A stretch of 64,000 nt of DNA, taken from Henricia sp. BOLD:AAB3569. Lineage: Eukaryota; Echinodermata; Asteroidea; Spinulosida; Echinasteridae. Below, piece by piece: positions 46,801 through 56,800 of this stretch. The notes under the pieces were generated by a model, which saw nothing but the letters and a program-made list of their open reading frames with translations, had not been told where the DNA came from and did no database searches. How positions within the stretch are numbered: position 1 is the stretch's first letter; every line of letters starts with the position of its first letter. The stretch is taken from assembly GCA_037783545.1 (NCBI GenBank), contig JBBELK010000001.1:62001-126000 (forward strand), in the 5' to 3' direction. A program made the position numbers and the translations under genes.

Positions 46801-47567
46801 CGATGGAGGTGCTACTGCGGTCCTTGTAAAGTCCCACGGCGGTCATGGCGGTGCCGCGGCGATCCCACTGCGGATTGGCCCAACCCGCGGAGCACTGCGG
46901 AAGTTTTAAACATGTTCAAAGTTTCCGCCGTGCCACCGCGAAGGTCCGCGGTTTTGACAGTTTTCCGCAGTGCTACGGCGATCAATGGCGGAACCACTGC
47001 GGAACCACGGCGGAACCACGGCGATCATGGCGGTGCCACTGCGGTTTATGCCGTACAAGCACCGCAGTGCATGGCACCGCGCCTCCGGTGTGACGGGGGT
47101 ATAACCGTGCACACCGAAACCTCACTATTGTCTCCTTACTTTTTATTGGTGGGTATCAAAAGTGACATTACACAAACGCAAAAAAAAGAATTGAAAATGT
47201 AAAATAGGTTGTTTCGTTTTGATTTTAAATCACAATTAACATGATTAACACGTGCAATGTCTTATTAGTGTAACAATCCTGAGTATATTGCAAAGAATGA
47301 GCCTGAATTGACTGACCATTACAGGGCTCATTAAATTGGTTATTTAGCAGATGTTGGCAAGAGTATTGTCAGGGCTTACCCGTCTATAAGGGGCGTCTCC
47401 TTCATATACCGACGGGCGAGATCCATGCTCGTAGGGGTCGTCCCGATTGTCTCGGTATCAGACTCCCGATTGCTGAGAGCTACAGGCACCGCGATAGCCA
47501 CGGCCACAAGTACAACCAGAATCGCTCCCACCAAGATGCCGATGTAGTGTTTCCTAGTTAGATCCAT
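31834..47567 (-). CDS. DPEP: Membrane dipeptidase (renal dipeptidase family), complete, ten exons
   Basis: Zinc-dependent ectopeptidase of family M19, hydrolysing dipeptides such as Cys-Gly. Exons 5' to 3' on the minus strand: 47567-47380, 43690-43552, 41878-41746, 39263-39113, 37705-37636, 37177-37001, 35040-34932, 34301-34217, 33537-33399, 31947-31834. Lengths sum to 1305 nt (434 aa plus stop) and every junction keeps phase. Residues 9-32 form a hydrophobic segment behind a short KH-containing N-terminus, read as a signal-anchor. Metal ligands are intact: LIDGHNDLPW (His, Asp), [11 protein letters not shown] (Glu), [10 protein letters not shown] (His), VIYSHSSA (His). The substrate-site Asp of GSDYDGV is also present. 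The C-terminus ends [14 protein letters not shown], with the family CRT motif but no hydrophobic GPI tail. Introns are full of transposons; intron 1 is 3.7 kb. A near-identical paralogue lies upstream on the same strand. Confidence 0.95.
32261..32677. mobile_element. Inverted-repeat element D1 carrying a tRNA-like sequence
   Basis: The ends GCCC(C)GGGCGCGTAATTTTTTTT, then ACACC and GCGAGGGG, are mirrored over roughly 40 bp. Inside, the minus strand at 32510-32438 has TCGTGGTCTGGTTAGAAGAG (A box) and CCTGGTTCGAATC (B box) at tRNA spacing. A telomere-like CCCTAA array lies at 32551-32583. Same terminal motif as D2 at 48952. It lies about 310 bp beyond the first exon met on leaving the dipeptidase stop, within its last intron. 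Confidence 0.7.
32551..32583. repeat. Interstitial telomere-like CCCTAA(A) repeats
   Basis: Alternating CCCTAAA and CCCTAA, about five units. They are embedded in element D1 next to its tRNA-like sequence, not at a chromosome end as far as the window shows. Confidence 0.8.
33022..33208. mobile_element. Nearly perfect palindromic element in dipeptidase last intron
   Basis: TATTGACTGC...GGTTAAGATTATAGGCCC...GATCTCGAAGCCATGACTA is mirrored around 33120. The inner arms (about 60 bp) are almost without mismatch, suggesting recent origin or ongoing homogenisation. Confidence 0.85.
35109..36357 (+). repeat. LINE reverse-transcriptase C-terminal tail amplified as a 141-bp tandem array
   Basis: The left edge reads [20 protein letters not shown], the well-known C-terminal stretch of a non-LTR retrotransposon protein. 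The following module, [15 protein letters not shown]...RGRPRR...[10 protein letters not shown] in the native frame, then repeats. Copies of GGATGTGGGGTAT (GGATGTGGAGTAC in the first) start at 35169, 35315, 35456, 35597, 35738, 35879, 36037 and 36182. The period is mostly 141 bp, with a higher-order 282-bp dimer. The right edge ends in a KDAEDKIRW...-like terminus. It lies in dipeptidase intron 6. Because 141 is a multiple of three, long open frames arise on both strands; they are not genes. Confidence 0.8.
36356..36862. mobile_element. Inverted-repeat element with GGGGACGGATTTCAC ends
   Basis: GGGGACGGATTTCACAAAC and TTAGTGAAATACGCCCC are mirrored ends, with TCGCAA-rich interior repeats. It sits next to the LINE-tail array in dipeptidase intron 6. 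Confidence 0.5.
38360..38775 (+). repeat. Degenerate minisatellite interrupted by a fold-back MITE
   Basis: TCAAGCCCAAACCAACCAGC-type units recur near 38367, 38427, 38498, 38698 and 38755, with CAATTTATGTCAA linkers. The TTAA element 38571-38666 is inserted in a linker. Confidence 0.6.
38571..38666. mobile_element. Fold-back MITE, TTAA family, copy 4 (left arm shortened)
   Basis: The right arm is complete, ending GAGCCTGTGCCTTTAA. The left arm starts directly with AACACGCAGCTCC after a TTAA, so the outer part of that arm is missing. It is inserted in a degenerate minisatellite in dipeptidase intron 4. Confidence 0.7.
39320..39480. repeat. GATGACGACAT minisatellite, left block
   Basis: GATGACGACAT-like motifs alternate with GATAATTTATCACAGG blocks. 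The same repeat continues at 41300-41430 beyond the retrotransposon relic, which therefore split the array or seeded from it. Confidence 0.65.
39974..40605. mobile_element. GC-rich TWA-target element A (PIF/Harbinger-like, non-autonomous)
   Basis: Inverted ends TACCTAAGTCACAATTA and its partner TACCCCAGTCACAATTA (two mismatches). Flanks are TCA and TTA, a worn TWA duplication. The interior is far more GC-rich than the surroundings and full of GGCCGGGC-type short repeats. No transposase frame. Inserted in the RTE relic. Confidence 0.7.
40694..41233. mobile_element. GC-rich TWA-target element B (PIF/Harbinger-like, non-autonomous)
   Basis: Inverted ends of about 20 bp, TGCCTAAGTCACATTTCCAA and TACCCCAGTCACATTTCCAA, with exact TTA duplications outside. 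The interior again consists of GGCCGGGGCC-like repeats. Deleting B and one TTA rejoins the RTE reading frame. Confidence 0.75.
41300..41430. repeat. GATGACGACAT minisatellite, right block
   Basis: GATAATTTATCACAGGATGA, CGACATC and AATGTAGGATGGCGACA units of about 46 bp, matching the block at 39320-39480. Confidence 0.65.
41483..41548. mobile_element. Fold-back MITE, TTAA family, half copy 5
   Basis: Only the right arm remains, from ATGGAGCTGCGTATTTTG to GAGCCTGTGCCTTTAA. It lies in dipeptidase intron 3. Confidence 0.7.
41939..42229. mobile_element. MITE with ACACTATCGCGAAAAA ends
   Basis: ACACTATCGCGAAAAAATCA at the left is mirrored by TGATTTTTCCGCGATAGTGT at the right. It starts about 60 bp upstream of dipeptidase exon 3 in transcript direction. 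Confidence 0.8.
42411..42751 (+). mobile_element. tRNA-derived SINE family 1, copy inserted in another repeat
   Basis: The head is 5'-shortened, starting near GGGCCATTGATCGCAATCAT. B box GCGGGTTCGAATCC, the full body and an (AAT)n tail are present. Flanking sequences match the unbroken repeat at 37870-38070. Confidence 0.8.
43203..43378 (+). repeat. Three tandem copies of a 60-bp unit
   Basis: Units contain GATGGCCGTCATAT, a poly-A run, AAGTACTTTTGCAAAAGCAC and GGGGCGCGGTTCA. Copies are almost identical, so the expansion is recent. Confidence 0.9.
43725..44225 (+). repeat. Dispersed repeat, second copy of the 20160 family
   Basis: Contains TTTCAGCCACATAG, CATGCATGGTTTTTGTGT, TTTAAAAAATAAATAAA and TTTTTCTTGTCAACTG in the order seen near 20210-20410. 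It starts about 35 bp outside dipeptidase exon 2. Confidence 0.55.
44535..45055. mobile_element. Fold-back element with CACGTG-rich 84-bp arms
   Basis: Arms begin AAGCCCGCCGCACACGTGAG and continue CGTTTGCTGAGCAAACGGTC, mirrored at 44973-45054 with very few differences. GCTCACG(g)CCTCGCGAGGC lies further in. It is split by the nested element 44667-44837. Several CACGTG (E-box) sites result. Confidence 0.8.
44667..44837. mobile_element. Element nested inside the 44535-45055 fold-back
   Basis: Ends AATGTAGCTGGCCAATCAAA and its near complement. The interior has GCGCGCG runs and a small AAGGTCACCA...TGGTGACCTT hairpin. Being nested, it is younger than its host element. Confidence 0.7.
45069..45180 (-). 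mobile_element. tRNA-derived SINE family 1, 5' part, minus strand
   Basis: On the minus strand it reads GTCGAGTGGTTACGGTCGTT, TTCGCAACACTTGGGTGAAT, GTGGGTTCGAACCTTG and TTGAGCAAGGCACTTAACCA. The rest of the body is missing. Confidence 0.7.
46112..47101. mobile_element. GC-rich TWA-target element C (PIF/Harbinger-like, non-autonomous)
   Basis: The ends TACCCCCGTCAGACCGGA and TACCCCCGTCACACCGGA are inverted. TAA duplications lie at 46109-46111 and 47102-47104. The interior is built of GCGGTGCCACTGCGG/ACCGCCGTAG-like short repeats. An unoccupied paralogous site is at 51425. A segment 46371-46555 recurs at 50037-50220. It lies in intron 1 of the complete dipeptidase. Confidence 0.8.
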
Positions 47568-48511
47568 TCTGGACTGCTGGCAAAGGCTCGGTTCTTTCCG
47601 AATATACTCAGTTTGTGTTAAACCACTTGCTTTATTTGTTCTAATGGCGTCGAAAGCTCAGCGTTAACTTTGCGCAAGTTCACGTACTCAAAGAGGGACA
47701 AAGTTTAATATTTTATGGCCAGTTACTAATCGTGCACTTCTTGCATTTGAAATGGGAGTTACTATTCCATTATTTTGTTACCATCGCAAAATGAATTATG
47801 GCGCTTTTTGGCTTTTAATGTAAATATCTGACTTCGAATTATACGGTAAAAAACCCCGCAAATCATACTCTGACCTAAAGATCGAGGAGGCTGATAGATG
47901 TGTCTTATTTTATCAGTCAGTAACCTGTATGAACACCTCTTGGAAAAAGGCTTATTGCAACAGCCTCAGTAAGAGCCGCCGAGGCAGTGTGCGCCACTCT
48001 GTGCCTAAAGTGCTCATGAGAACCTGCACTTTTTTAAGACGCGCGGATCAAGAGGTCAGCTCTACTCACGCAGGTTTAATCATGTTAAAATCCAAACAAA
48101 AACAGTTTCCCGTGAACCTACAGAATTCTTAAAGAAATACGAAATGTCACATTACATTGCAGTGGGAAATACTTTGTTCAAACAGGGCGAAACCACTAAA
48201 GCAGAACCGCTAAGCAATTCCAAAGTCGATCAGTGCCTTCTTATCTATAAGTAAACTGTATTCAGCAAACATCTGTTCTGATCAATAATTGATATTTTGG
48301 GAGAATAGACCACTTTATATACGTCAATTGCCAGGGTAAATGAGTCTCAACGTCCATTGCTAAAACACAGGGAAACAATTTACTGGTTTTCATATGCAGC
48401 ACGATATGTGGCAGAGGGTATCCCCCTACCATTGTTCCCCCATTGTGTCTCAAACATCCAAGGAATTCCTTTCAGTTTTTAGGGGCTCTGGTGGTGGTGG
48501 TTAATGCCTTA

Positions 48512-49814
48512 TGCTACGTTTACACCATGTCCCCGGCAGTCCCGGCGCCCCGGTTTGGCCAAAACGTAGCGTGCCGTGGAACTTTTGTCGTCTTTTTATT
48601 ACTTTGGCTCGACTCGGCCCTAGTTGGGCCGGTGTGTTGCGTTCTACCACGGTGCGTTACGTCCCGGTACGTAAAGCGTGGCGCGCCGTGCCGGTTCCGG
48701 GCCGCGAGGCGGACGGCGCGCTACGTTTTAAGCGCCGTTCCACTACGGATGGGTCCACGTCCCATGCCGGCCTGCTAAGTTCTGATGCGGTGCCTCACGT
48801 CCGTCCCGTTCGTGTCACGTTTGTTGTCCCGGCCCAATACGTTCCCGACGGTGTGCGAGGGTCTGCTGCGGCGCCCTGCGACTGAACGTGGCAGCTGTCA
48901 TGTTTCACGCCCCGGTGGTCATCACCCGGTGGTCTCCCGGTGAGCCCCGGTTGCGTAATTTTTTTTCCCAGGATGGTAAAGGCCATTGAGAATATTCTCT
49001 GCTTTTGATTGGTGCACTGTAAATGAATATTCATATTTTCTATATAGCGCCCTCAAGAGTTATTAAATAAAAGGGATATAAGAAAGAAAATTTAAGGGTT
49101 TGTCGAGTCGTTTGGTAGTCTAGTGGTTAAGACGTGGGACTATTAATCGAGAGATTGTGGGTTCGAATCTCCTCTCTCGTAGTTTTTTCTTCATTAATTG
49201 AGGAAAGACTTATAGTCTAACTCTCGAACACGCAGCTGTGTTAAGTGACAGCTATCAACAAAACACTTCAGTATGCAATATATGCATGTGGTTAGGCCAA
49301 TCAGGAGCAATCTTCCCTTAACCATCCTGGGAAAAAAAATTACGCGCCCCGGTTGGTATAAATAGTGCGCTCCACACCTTCATTTTCACTTCGTCCTGGA
49401 GCTCGACGCAGTGAGGCGTAACTGGCCGTGAGCAACAACCGTCACACACCTTGGCGCACCGCAGTTTACCAGGCCGCATTCACACCATGCTGTGGCCGCT
49501 ACCGTGTCGGGCCCTGGCAGACCGTGGGGTGCCGGGCTTCCAAACGCGGCGGAGCGCGAGGCACCGGCCGCGATCAGAGTTCCCCGGCACCCCAAGGTGC
49601 CACACCCCGGTGAGTCAAGGCACACTGCGGTCCGTCACGCCCTGTGACGGAAGCCCCGTCCCACTGCGGCCCAGGACGATTCTCAAGGGTGAGCTACGGT
49701 CATTCACGTTTCGCCACCCCGGTCCCCTACGCTCCCCGACGTCCATCCCGGTGCCTCCACGGTGCTCCTCTACCGGGGCGCCGGGACTGCCGGGGACATG
49801 GTGTAAACGTAGCA
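48512..49814. mobile_element. 1.3-kb TWA-target element with 43-bp perfect inverted ends
   Basis: Ends begin TGCTACGTTTACACCATGTC and are identical over about 43 bp. TTA duplications lie at 48509-48511 and 49815-49817. The interior is GC-rich with CCCGG/CCGCGG-type repeats and no credible transposase. Element D2 is nested within. The surrounding repeat R at 9210-9390 shows the empty site. Confidence 0.85.
48952..49346. mobile_element. Inverted-repeat element D2 carrying a tRNA-like sequence, nested
   Basis: Ends GCGTAATTTTTTTTCCCAGG(ATGGT) are mirrored. On the plus strand 49105-49181 has TGGTAGTCTAGTGGTTAAGA (A box) and TGTGGGTTCGAATCTCC (B box) with a partial GAGAGA/TCTCTC stem. It shares the GCGTAATTTTTTTT terminus with D1 but little interior. 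Confidence 0.7.
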
Positions 49815-50036
49815 TTAACAAAAGTGAAAAGTGTGTTGAGGTATATAGGGGCGTTAGGAGGTATACTGGTTTTAGTGTGGACCCAGTAGCCTTGGCAACA
49901 CACAAAGGGTGAGGTTTTCTCTTTAGTACTCCATTGCGTTTCTTTTTCGGAAGAGAATATTTTCCAAAGTTGCCAAGGTCGCGCCTCGATCTAGATCTTC
50001 CCATAGATCATGCTCTTTTCCACGAGGGCTAAACCA

Positions 50037-50225
50037 AATGGTCCGTCATCGCGAGGTGACTAAGAAATTCCTGCCGAAACTCGCAACTCACTCGCAAGTT
50101 GTCGTATACAAATGTCGTACAAAATTATGTCGCCGCATTTCGGCGTCCCTGAAAAAACTGCCGATTTGCGCCGACATACTACGATCGACATCGAACCGCG
50201 ATTTGCTACGACCTCAGTACGATAA
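50037..50225 (+). repeat. Copy of an internal segment of element C
   Basis: GGTCCGTCATCGCGAGGTGA, AACTCGCAACTCACTCGCAA and CCGACATACTACGATCGACA repeat the sequence at 46371-46555 with few differences, without the C termini. Confidence 0.75.
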
Positions 50226-50809
50226 TTCTACGAGAGGCACACGAGTTGCGGCGACACTAGCCGAAATTGGTACGACTACGACATAGTGTATGGTGATATG
50301 CGCTCGACATGCGGTGAGAAGAGGCGAGCCGGAATATTGTGCCACTTTCCAGCTCCTCCATCTCGCAGTAATTTTGTATCCTTTTTTTTTCATAACAGAC
50401 ACCAAAATGAAACAAAACACATATACAAAACACATTCACAATACAGATTCATAATACTAACTGCATGGCACACCTTTAGTACATCGTCTTTAGCCAAACA
50501 CCACTGAAAGGAGAGCTTATCCCAATAAACGTACAACATAAATACCATATAGACGTTCGCCACTATAGTCTTTCTAATGTAATGGTAATGCCCAGAAAGG
50601 TTACATTTGATGAGGAAACATGATGTTAGCAGTGAGAAAAGTTCAAGTTTTTCTTTATAAACGCAGGATTTTTATGTCATGCTTCATAAACTTAGTGCAT
50701 AATGTCTCATCTGGCGAGCGTGTATGGTAGTTTGTCCATTATATACCGATTTAGAAAAAAGAATGTACTCGAGCTACTTCTTGTTATAAAGATTAAAAGT
50801 TTGAATTCT

Positions 50810-53800
50810 CTAGACATTATACACATAGGTTCTGCATGTATTATTCATCTCCCAGACATTATCACGAGGAAAAGTCTCGTCAAGGGGTGGAACATTTTTC
50901 TTGTCATCTCTGACCTGCAGACGTACAGAAAAGAAAGGAAAAATGCACAGTGGCATAACGAAGTAAACAATCCTTCCGAGATGTTATCTTTAGCTGAGCT
51001 ATACGGCCTAATGTCTTCAAGTGTACATGTAAATGGAAGACCCAACTCTAATTGTATTCTTGGAGGGGGAGGGGAGGGGGAGGGTAGTGGAGAATATCGA
51101 ATATAGAAGTGTTTGAGAGTCATAAAACGCGTGTATTTTGAATTATAAAGTTCATATTTTCAACTGCCACTCTTAATCCCACACATCTAATCTTTAACAT
51201 CTGCATATCGTTTTATTCGAGAAAAAAATATTGTATAAAGAGTAAACACGTTTTGATTGATTTTTACCTGAAGAAAGGGTATATGAAAGGATAGAAAGGA
51301 AAGCGGTAATAATTAAAAAAACGACCTTTTAGTGGATTCTGCGTCTATACTCATCAGCTTACACAATAAGTGTAGTTTTGTTGTCTACGCTGATTTCGAT
51401 TTGCCTAATTGTAGTCCTAATCACTAACCGTGCACACCGAAACCTCACTAGTATTTGACTTGTGAGTATGTGAGCCATTGGCCCATCCGACAAATTTAAA
51501 TTGGGGTCATTCCATCATGTCAAAACAGCCAATATTGAGATATCTCGTACATGACACCTCTCAGATTTTGCTGAACATTTGTCCAAACGAAGAAATCCCA
51601 AGTATTAGCTCAATATCTTTAACGGTTTTTGCAGGCTGTTATGCCCTCTTGAAATATGAGTGCCAGGATCCTTTTTGACAAATGTGAATTGGTCAATGCA
51701 TTTCGTAGCCAGCTCAATGCAGTTCGTAGTCAGCGCCTATACAGAAATTATGATATTTGGGGTCCACCTCTCCTTCAAATAATAATACTGCGGAATCTTG
51801 CAATCTGGGCAGAAGTCTACAAGCAAACCAAATTTTAGCTCTCTATCACTATTAGAAAAGATGTTATGGGGCTTCAAAGATGCTACGAACTGCATTTAGC
51901 AATTCACAATTGTCGAAAAGGGTCCTGGCACTCAGAATTCAAGAGGGCAGCCTGCAAAAACAGTTAAAGACACTGATTTAATACTTGGGGTTTCTTCGTT
52001 TGGTAACCTAAGGTATTTTTGAACAAAGTTTCAGCAAAATCCGAGAGGTGTCATGTACATGGGTGGCCGAGTTGACACGGAATGACCCATTAATAATTTC
52101 AGACATCTTGCTGGACTAATGTTTTTTAGTCAAAACGACTTCGATTTTTAGACTATGCATGGTTAACAGGTTGTTCGTACCTTTTCGACAGCTCTGAAGA
52201 CCCGGAGTAAATTGCCACCCAGAAGCTTCTTGATATCCTGTTCACTCCAGCCTCGATCATCAATGAGAGCTGCTATCAGATCAGGGAACTTGGACACGTC
52301 CTCCAACCCTGTTGGCAATCTGGTAAGATCACCATATTCAGGTTTTTAAAAAAAAGTTTCACACTGGCAAAATAAATATTTATATAAAAACAGTAAAATT
52401 GCACAAAATTAATAAATTACGTCACTAAAATATTTGAAAAAGGTTGGTGAGTGGTAGAGAGAAACGGGTAACAAGTACCTTGACAAGGTCATGTACTCGT
52501 TTTTTAACAGAAACATGTAAATATTTTTTATCCATGGCTCCATAAGTAAAAACACCCCTCGCCTTAACCGCACCTCACCCCCAAAAAGGGTGTATTGAAG
52601 CATGCTTATTGAGAACCATATCACACGGACCATGATTTGCACAAAAGGTCCTTACGTATCGACGCCATCATAATCTGAACCAATGCCGACAATATTGATC
52701 CCCGCTCCGTTGTTGATGTTCCGAATGTGCTCAATATGCTCTGTATAATGAAAGGACAAATTGAACTTTCAGTGCTTCCGTCCAACATATTCAAGCTTGT
52801 TCAAATTCCAATTTACACGATACAACATTCCCCTGAACATTTTCATATGTTCATGATGTTGGATGAAGTTCTTTAACAAAAGTCTGATCGTGTAAATTGG
52901 CCTTTATGTCCAACATATATAAACAAGCTGCAGGCACTTGATATCAAGTTATGCGAAACTGTTGGGAAAACAAAAGATGTTATAGCTGAGAAGAGATGGA
53001 AACAACAAAAGGTTTAAAAGAAACCAAAAACACCAAGCCGCGGACATTTGACCCGCTGTAATGCTGAAATGAACTGTATAGCATCCGTTTTTGTGCACAA
53101 TAATATTGCTAAATGTGCAATAATCTGGACAAGGCCATCCATGCAGTGTCCACTGCATGATGTAACTCTCTGCTCCAGGACGCTCTCTGCTTTGATATTC
53201 TTGTCCAAGTCCCCCAACCATCTTGGTAATGTCACCCCTTATCTCTTTCTGGGTTTGCCTCCTGATCATGTTCCTGTCTTGGGTTGCCATTTCGTTGTTC
53301 TTATGGATCACCTGTTGTCGGTAATTCTTCTTTGTATCACACCCAATCCATAACACACTGGACATCCGACGTCTTTTAACATGTTTCTTCTCTCATTGGT
53401 GTACACTCTAAAAACAACTTAGTCAAAAATAACTGATTTTCAGTTGCACCCAGCTGTCTAGTCAGTTTGACTAAAATATTTATAACGTCAAACGGATATA
53501 TAGTTTAAACAACTACCAGACGGAGTCAGATTCACTGTTGTAACTATATTTATATAGTCATTTATCAGTAGCTAGGTTTTCAGGGTCCGCTAGGTTTTCA
53601 GTGTTTTTACAGTGTAGTTGAGAATTCCGGTCGATCGCCTAATGTTACCCCCTCATCTTCTCGATCCATGTTGAATAAACATTTCGTGGGAAAACCTGTA
53701 ATTTGAAATTACCCCCTCGATCAGAATGTACGTAGGAATTCAGGCACACCGTACCGGCATACAGATTGCTTGACGATCGAATGTATCCACCACCGTATTT

Positions 53801-56800
53801 TGGTATCAGATATGCCCCGTCCACTTACTCAGACAGTCTCCCACTGCAAGTATGTACCGATTCCCTCTCTCAGTTTTCCTGTATCTCAAAATCGTACACA
53901 GATTGTTTCAGGTCCTACGCGCATTCCCGAGCGTGCAACTGACAACAGATATCTTTTGGATTTTTTCTTTGGTGAAACCCCTTAAAGAGGACGTTTGTAA
54001 GTGGCGCGCCAGTCCAAACAAGTTTCCATTGCCACAGAATTTAAACATATGTTTGCAAGGCCTTACCAATAACTTGATCCAAAGTCGCTTCATCTATATT
54101 GTCAGTTTTGTTCAGAGGAGGGCAGTTGATGTGATGTGTGTAGAAATTCACCATAACGACCCCGTTGTTTTCTACCTGTTTAGGAGAAAGTAAATATTAA
54201 AATAACTTGCAATTACATTGTGTTGCCTACTATGAACCAATTATGGGGTTGGAAAAGTTTGGTCCTTATGGGGATTTGAACCCAAGACCCCTGACACATC
54301 GGCAAATTATCTATTCACCGAGTTATGACTCCTATGTATATTCGCCATTCCAGTACACCACCCCCTCCCGTATACTGATACATTGTACAGGGGCTTGTAC
54401 TGCAACATCCTGAGATCTCAGGGAATTTCCACTCTGCCAAGCGACGTTACAATACCCTGAGGAAATCTACGCAAATCTGTGGAGTAAGCCGGCTGTTGTG
54501 TTGAGCCAATTCGGTCATGTTATGCCGAAAAGAAACGATTTCTATACTTTCCAGAAATTGTATTGGGTTCTGTTCCTTATGACTGTCCCATTCCTACCAA
54601 AATTTCCGGCGACGATCTTAATTTACTCCGCAGTTTTTCAAATTAATAACGGGGATGCATGCTCACGAATGTAATGGAACGGATTCCCCAGTATGCTTTA
54701 AATAGCAACCAATCGCCGACGCGGACAACGGCCAGCCTTACCGAGTACATGTATCACATTCATGCACGGTGTTTACAATCTGCGTGCGTGACATTTGCAT
54801 GCCTGGAACGCACTACCAAGCGTCCTGATTGGTCCAGCAGAGGCGACAAGATTTCTGTCGCTTGTTCCACCGCGAAATGGAGCCGGTTTCAACAGGGCCT
54901 CGGTACGCAGGAGTTGGGGAGTGCGTTAAAGGGGCACTGTTGCAAGAGGATGGTACTGCAAGGGCTTACGGAATTTCACAGAAGTGAGTACACCCTTTAG
55001 GCAAAAGTCACACATTCCCGATTTTGCGTCCCGGTGGCGCTATGATTAGACTTTTAGTCCTATTTATAGTTAATCCTAGTTAGACCGCACTCAATCCTAG
55101 TGCCCCGAAGTATACAGTCGATCCTTATACCAACCGTCTTCAATTGGCTATATCGGCAACGTGTCCCGGTGGAGCTTTGGGTGCAATACTTTGCCAAGAT
55201 GAATCCGGACGAAATTGTAGTAAAACAAAGCAGGACCCAGTGTCCAGAGCCCCAGTGGACCTCTAGGACCACCGGTATTGAGAAATGTCAAACTGTCATG
55301 ATCGAAAACGAGGGTCGCAGTGTGTTCTTTTGTGAAGAAATACATTGGCTCAGCATCTGAAACGAGGCTGCCATTTGATATTTGTTAAAAGCGTATAGTG
55401 GACCGTAAGGGCGGTACGTAGTGCCCCTCTGCGCAATCTTATTGAAGCCGGGCACTGCTTTTGCGTCTTGGGACATTGGACTTGCCCTTAGACTTTCCGG
55501 CATTTCTTGGTAGAATCGCGAGTCAGAAATTCATCCCGGCTTGGAGCCAACACCTTGGTCGATCGTATGAGAGACACCGGGATGCACCAAGGCCAACCGG
55601 AATGCAACATCGGGAATGTGTGACATGACTTTACACAAATCACAGAATGTCTTAACCGTAAGAACACCTAATCATTCGTGACGTACATACTTACAACTTG
55701 ACTGAGAACATCGTCCGGTACATTGCGATTGTTTCCACAGATCGTGAAAACAGAGGAGTGACTGTATATGACCGGAGCTTCGGTTATATCCAAGACGTCA
55801 TTCATTGTTGCCACTGAGACGTGGGAGAGATCGATTAGCATCCCCAATCGGTTCATCTCCTTGATAACTGTCTGTAGTCAAAGGTCACATTGTAGACGGA
55901 GAGTTAATTTGTAATATCTGAATTTCGATCCAAGAGTGACTTTATTTTGTCAGCAATATGCGTGGTATATAGAGTTTGTGGGGGAACCGTGGCCGAGTGG
56001 TTTAGGTTGTTGATTCGCAACACTCGGGCGAAAACTTTGTGTCGCGGGTTCGACACCCAGCGGAGGTACTTGTGTCCTTGAGCAAGGCGCTTAAACACAA
56101 TTTCTCCATCCTTCAGAAGGGATATCGGATGTAAAGCTGTTGGTCCAGTGTATTGTGAACCCAGAGCACTCGTCCGTTTAGAGTATAAGAAGATTCCCCG
56201 GTGTTTCTGGCCGTCGGCTGCCAATGGCACCAACCACTAGTATGTACATGTACTAAACTATATCGATTCCTTTTGTCTGAAACTCTATTCGAGGGGAAAC
56301 CGGAACAATTCACTTCCCTGTTAAAGGTTGCTATATTAGGTTCCCCACCCCCTTTTTTTCCCTTTGCTGGTTATGTCTTTGTTTTCATTATGTGCGGGAT
56401 CGCATGCTTCCGAGCAACAGTGATTTGATTCGCTTTTGCGGCCCCAGACCCGCATAGGCCTAATGATTGTTTTTGTGTGACTGTCACCTTTGGTTTTTTT
56501 GTGTTTTTGGGGGAACCCTTTTAGCATATTCAGGCTATGTCTTATGTCATGCCCTCATTGCTTGTTTTTCCACAAGGAGTTCATGTGTGTCGTTCGTTAT
56601 TTATGTACTCTGTTTCAAATTGTCTTTTGTATATGTACTTAATGCAAGAAATGTAATAATAATACCTAGTAACGTAGACACTGATCCGCGAACACATACA
56701 CAACATAATCCGTGACTACATAATCAATGCATAAGTTGATGTCAAATACTAACATAGTGCCTATGTGTAATGCCTTTTTCAAACAGAAGAAACTCAATAA

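Noticed and set aside
48443-49912. Overlapping GC-rich frames of 110-150 codons on both strands
   Set aside because: They lie in the inverted-repeat element 48512-49814. The openness comes from high GC and no protein domain is recognisable.
54659-55000. 113-codon frame on the plus strand
   Set aside because: Lies in an intron of the second dipeptidase on the opposite strand, with no recognisable domain or repeat of known coding origin.
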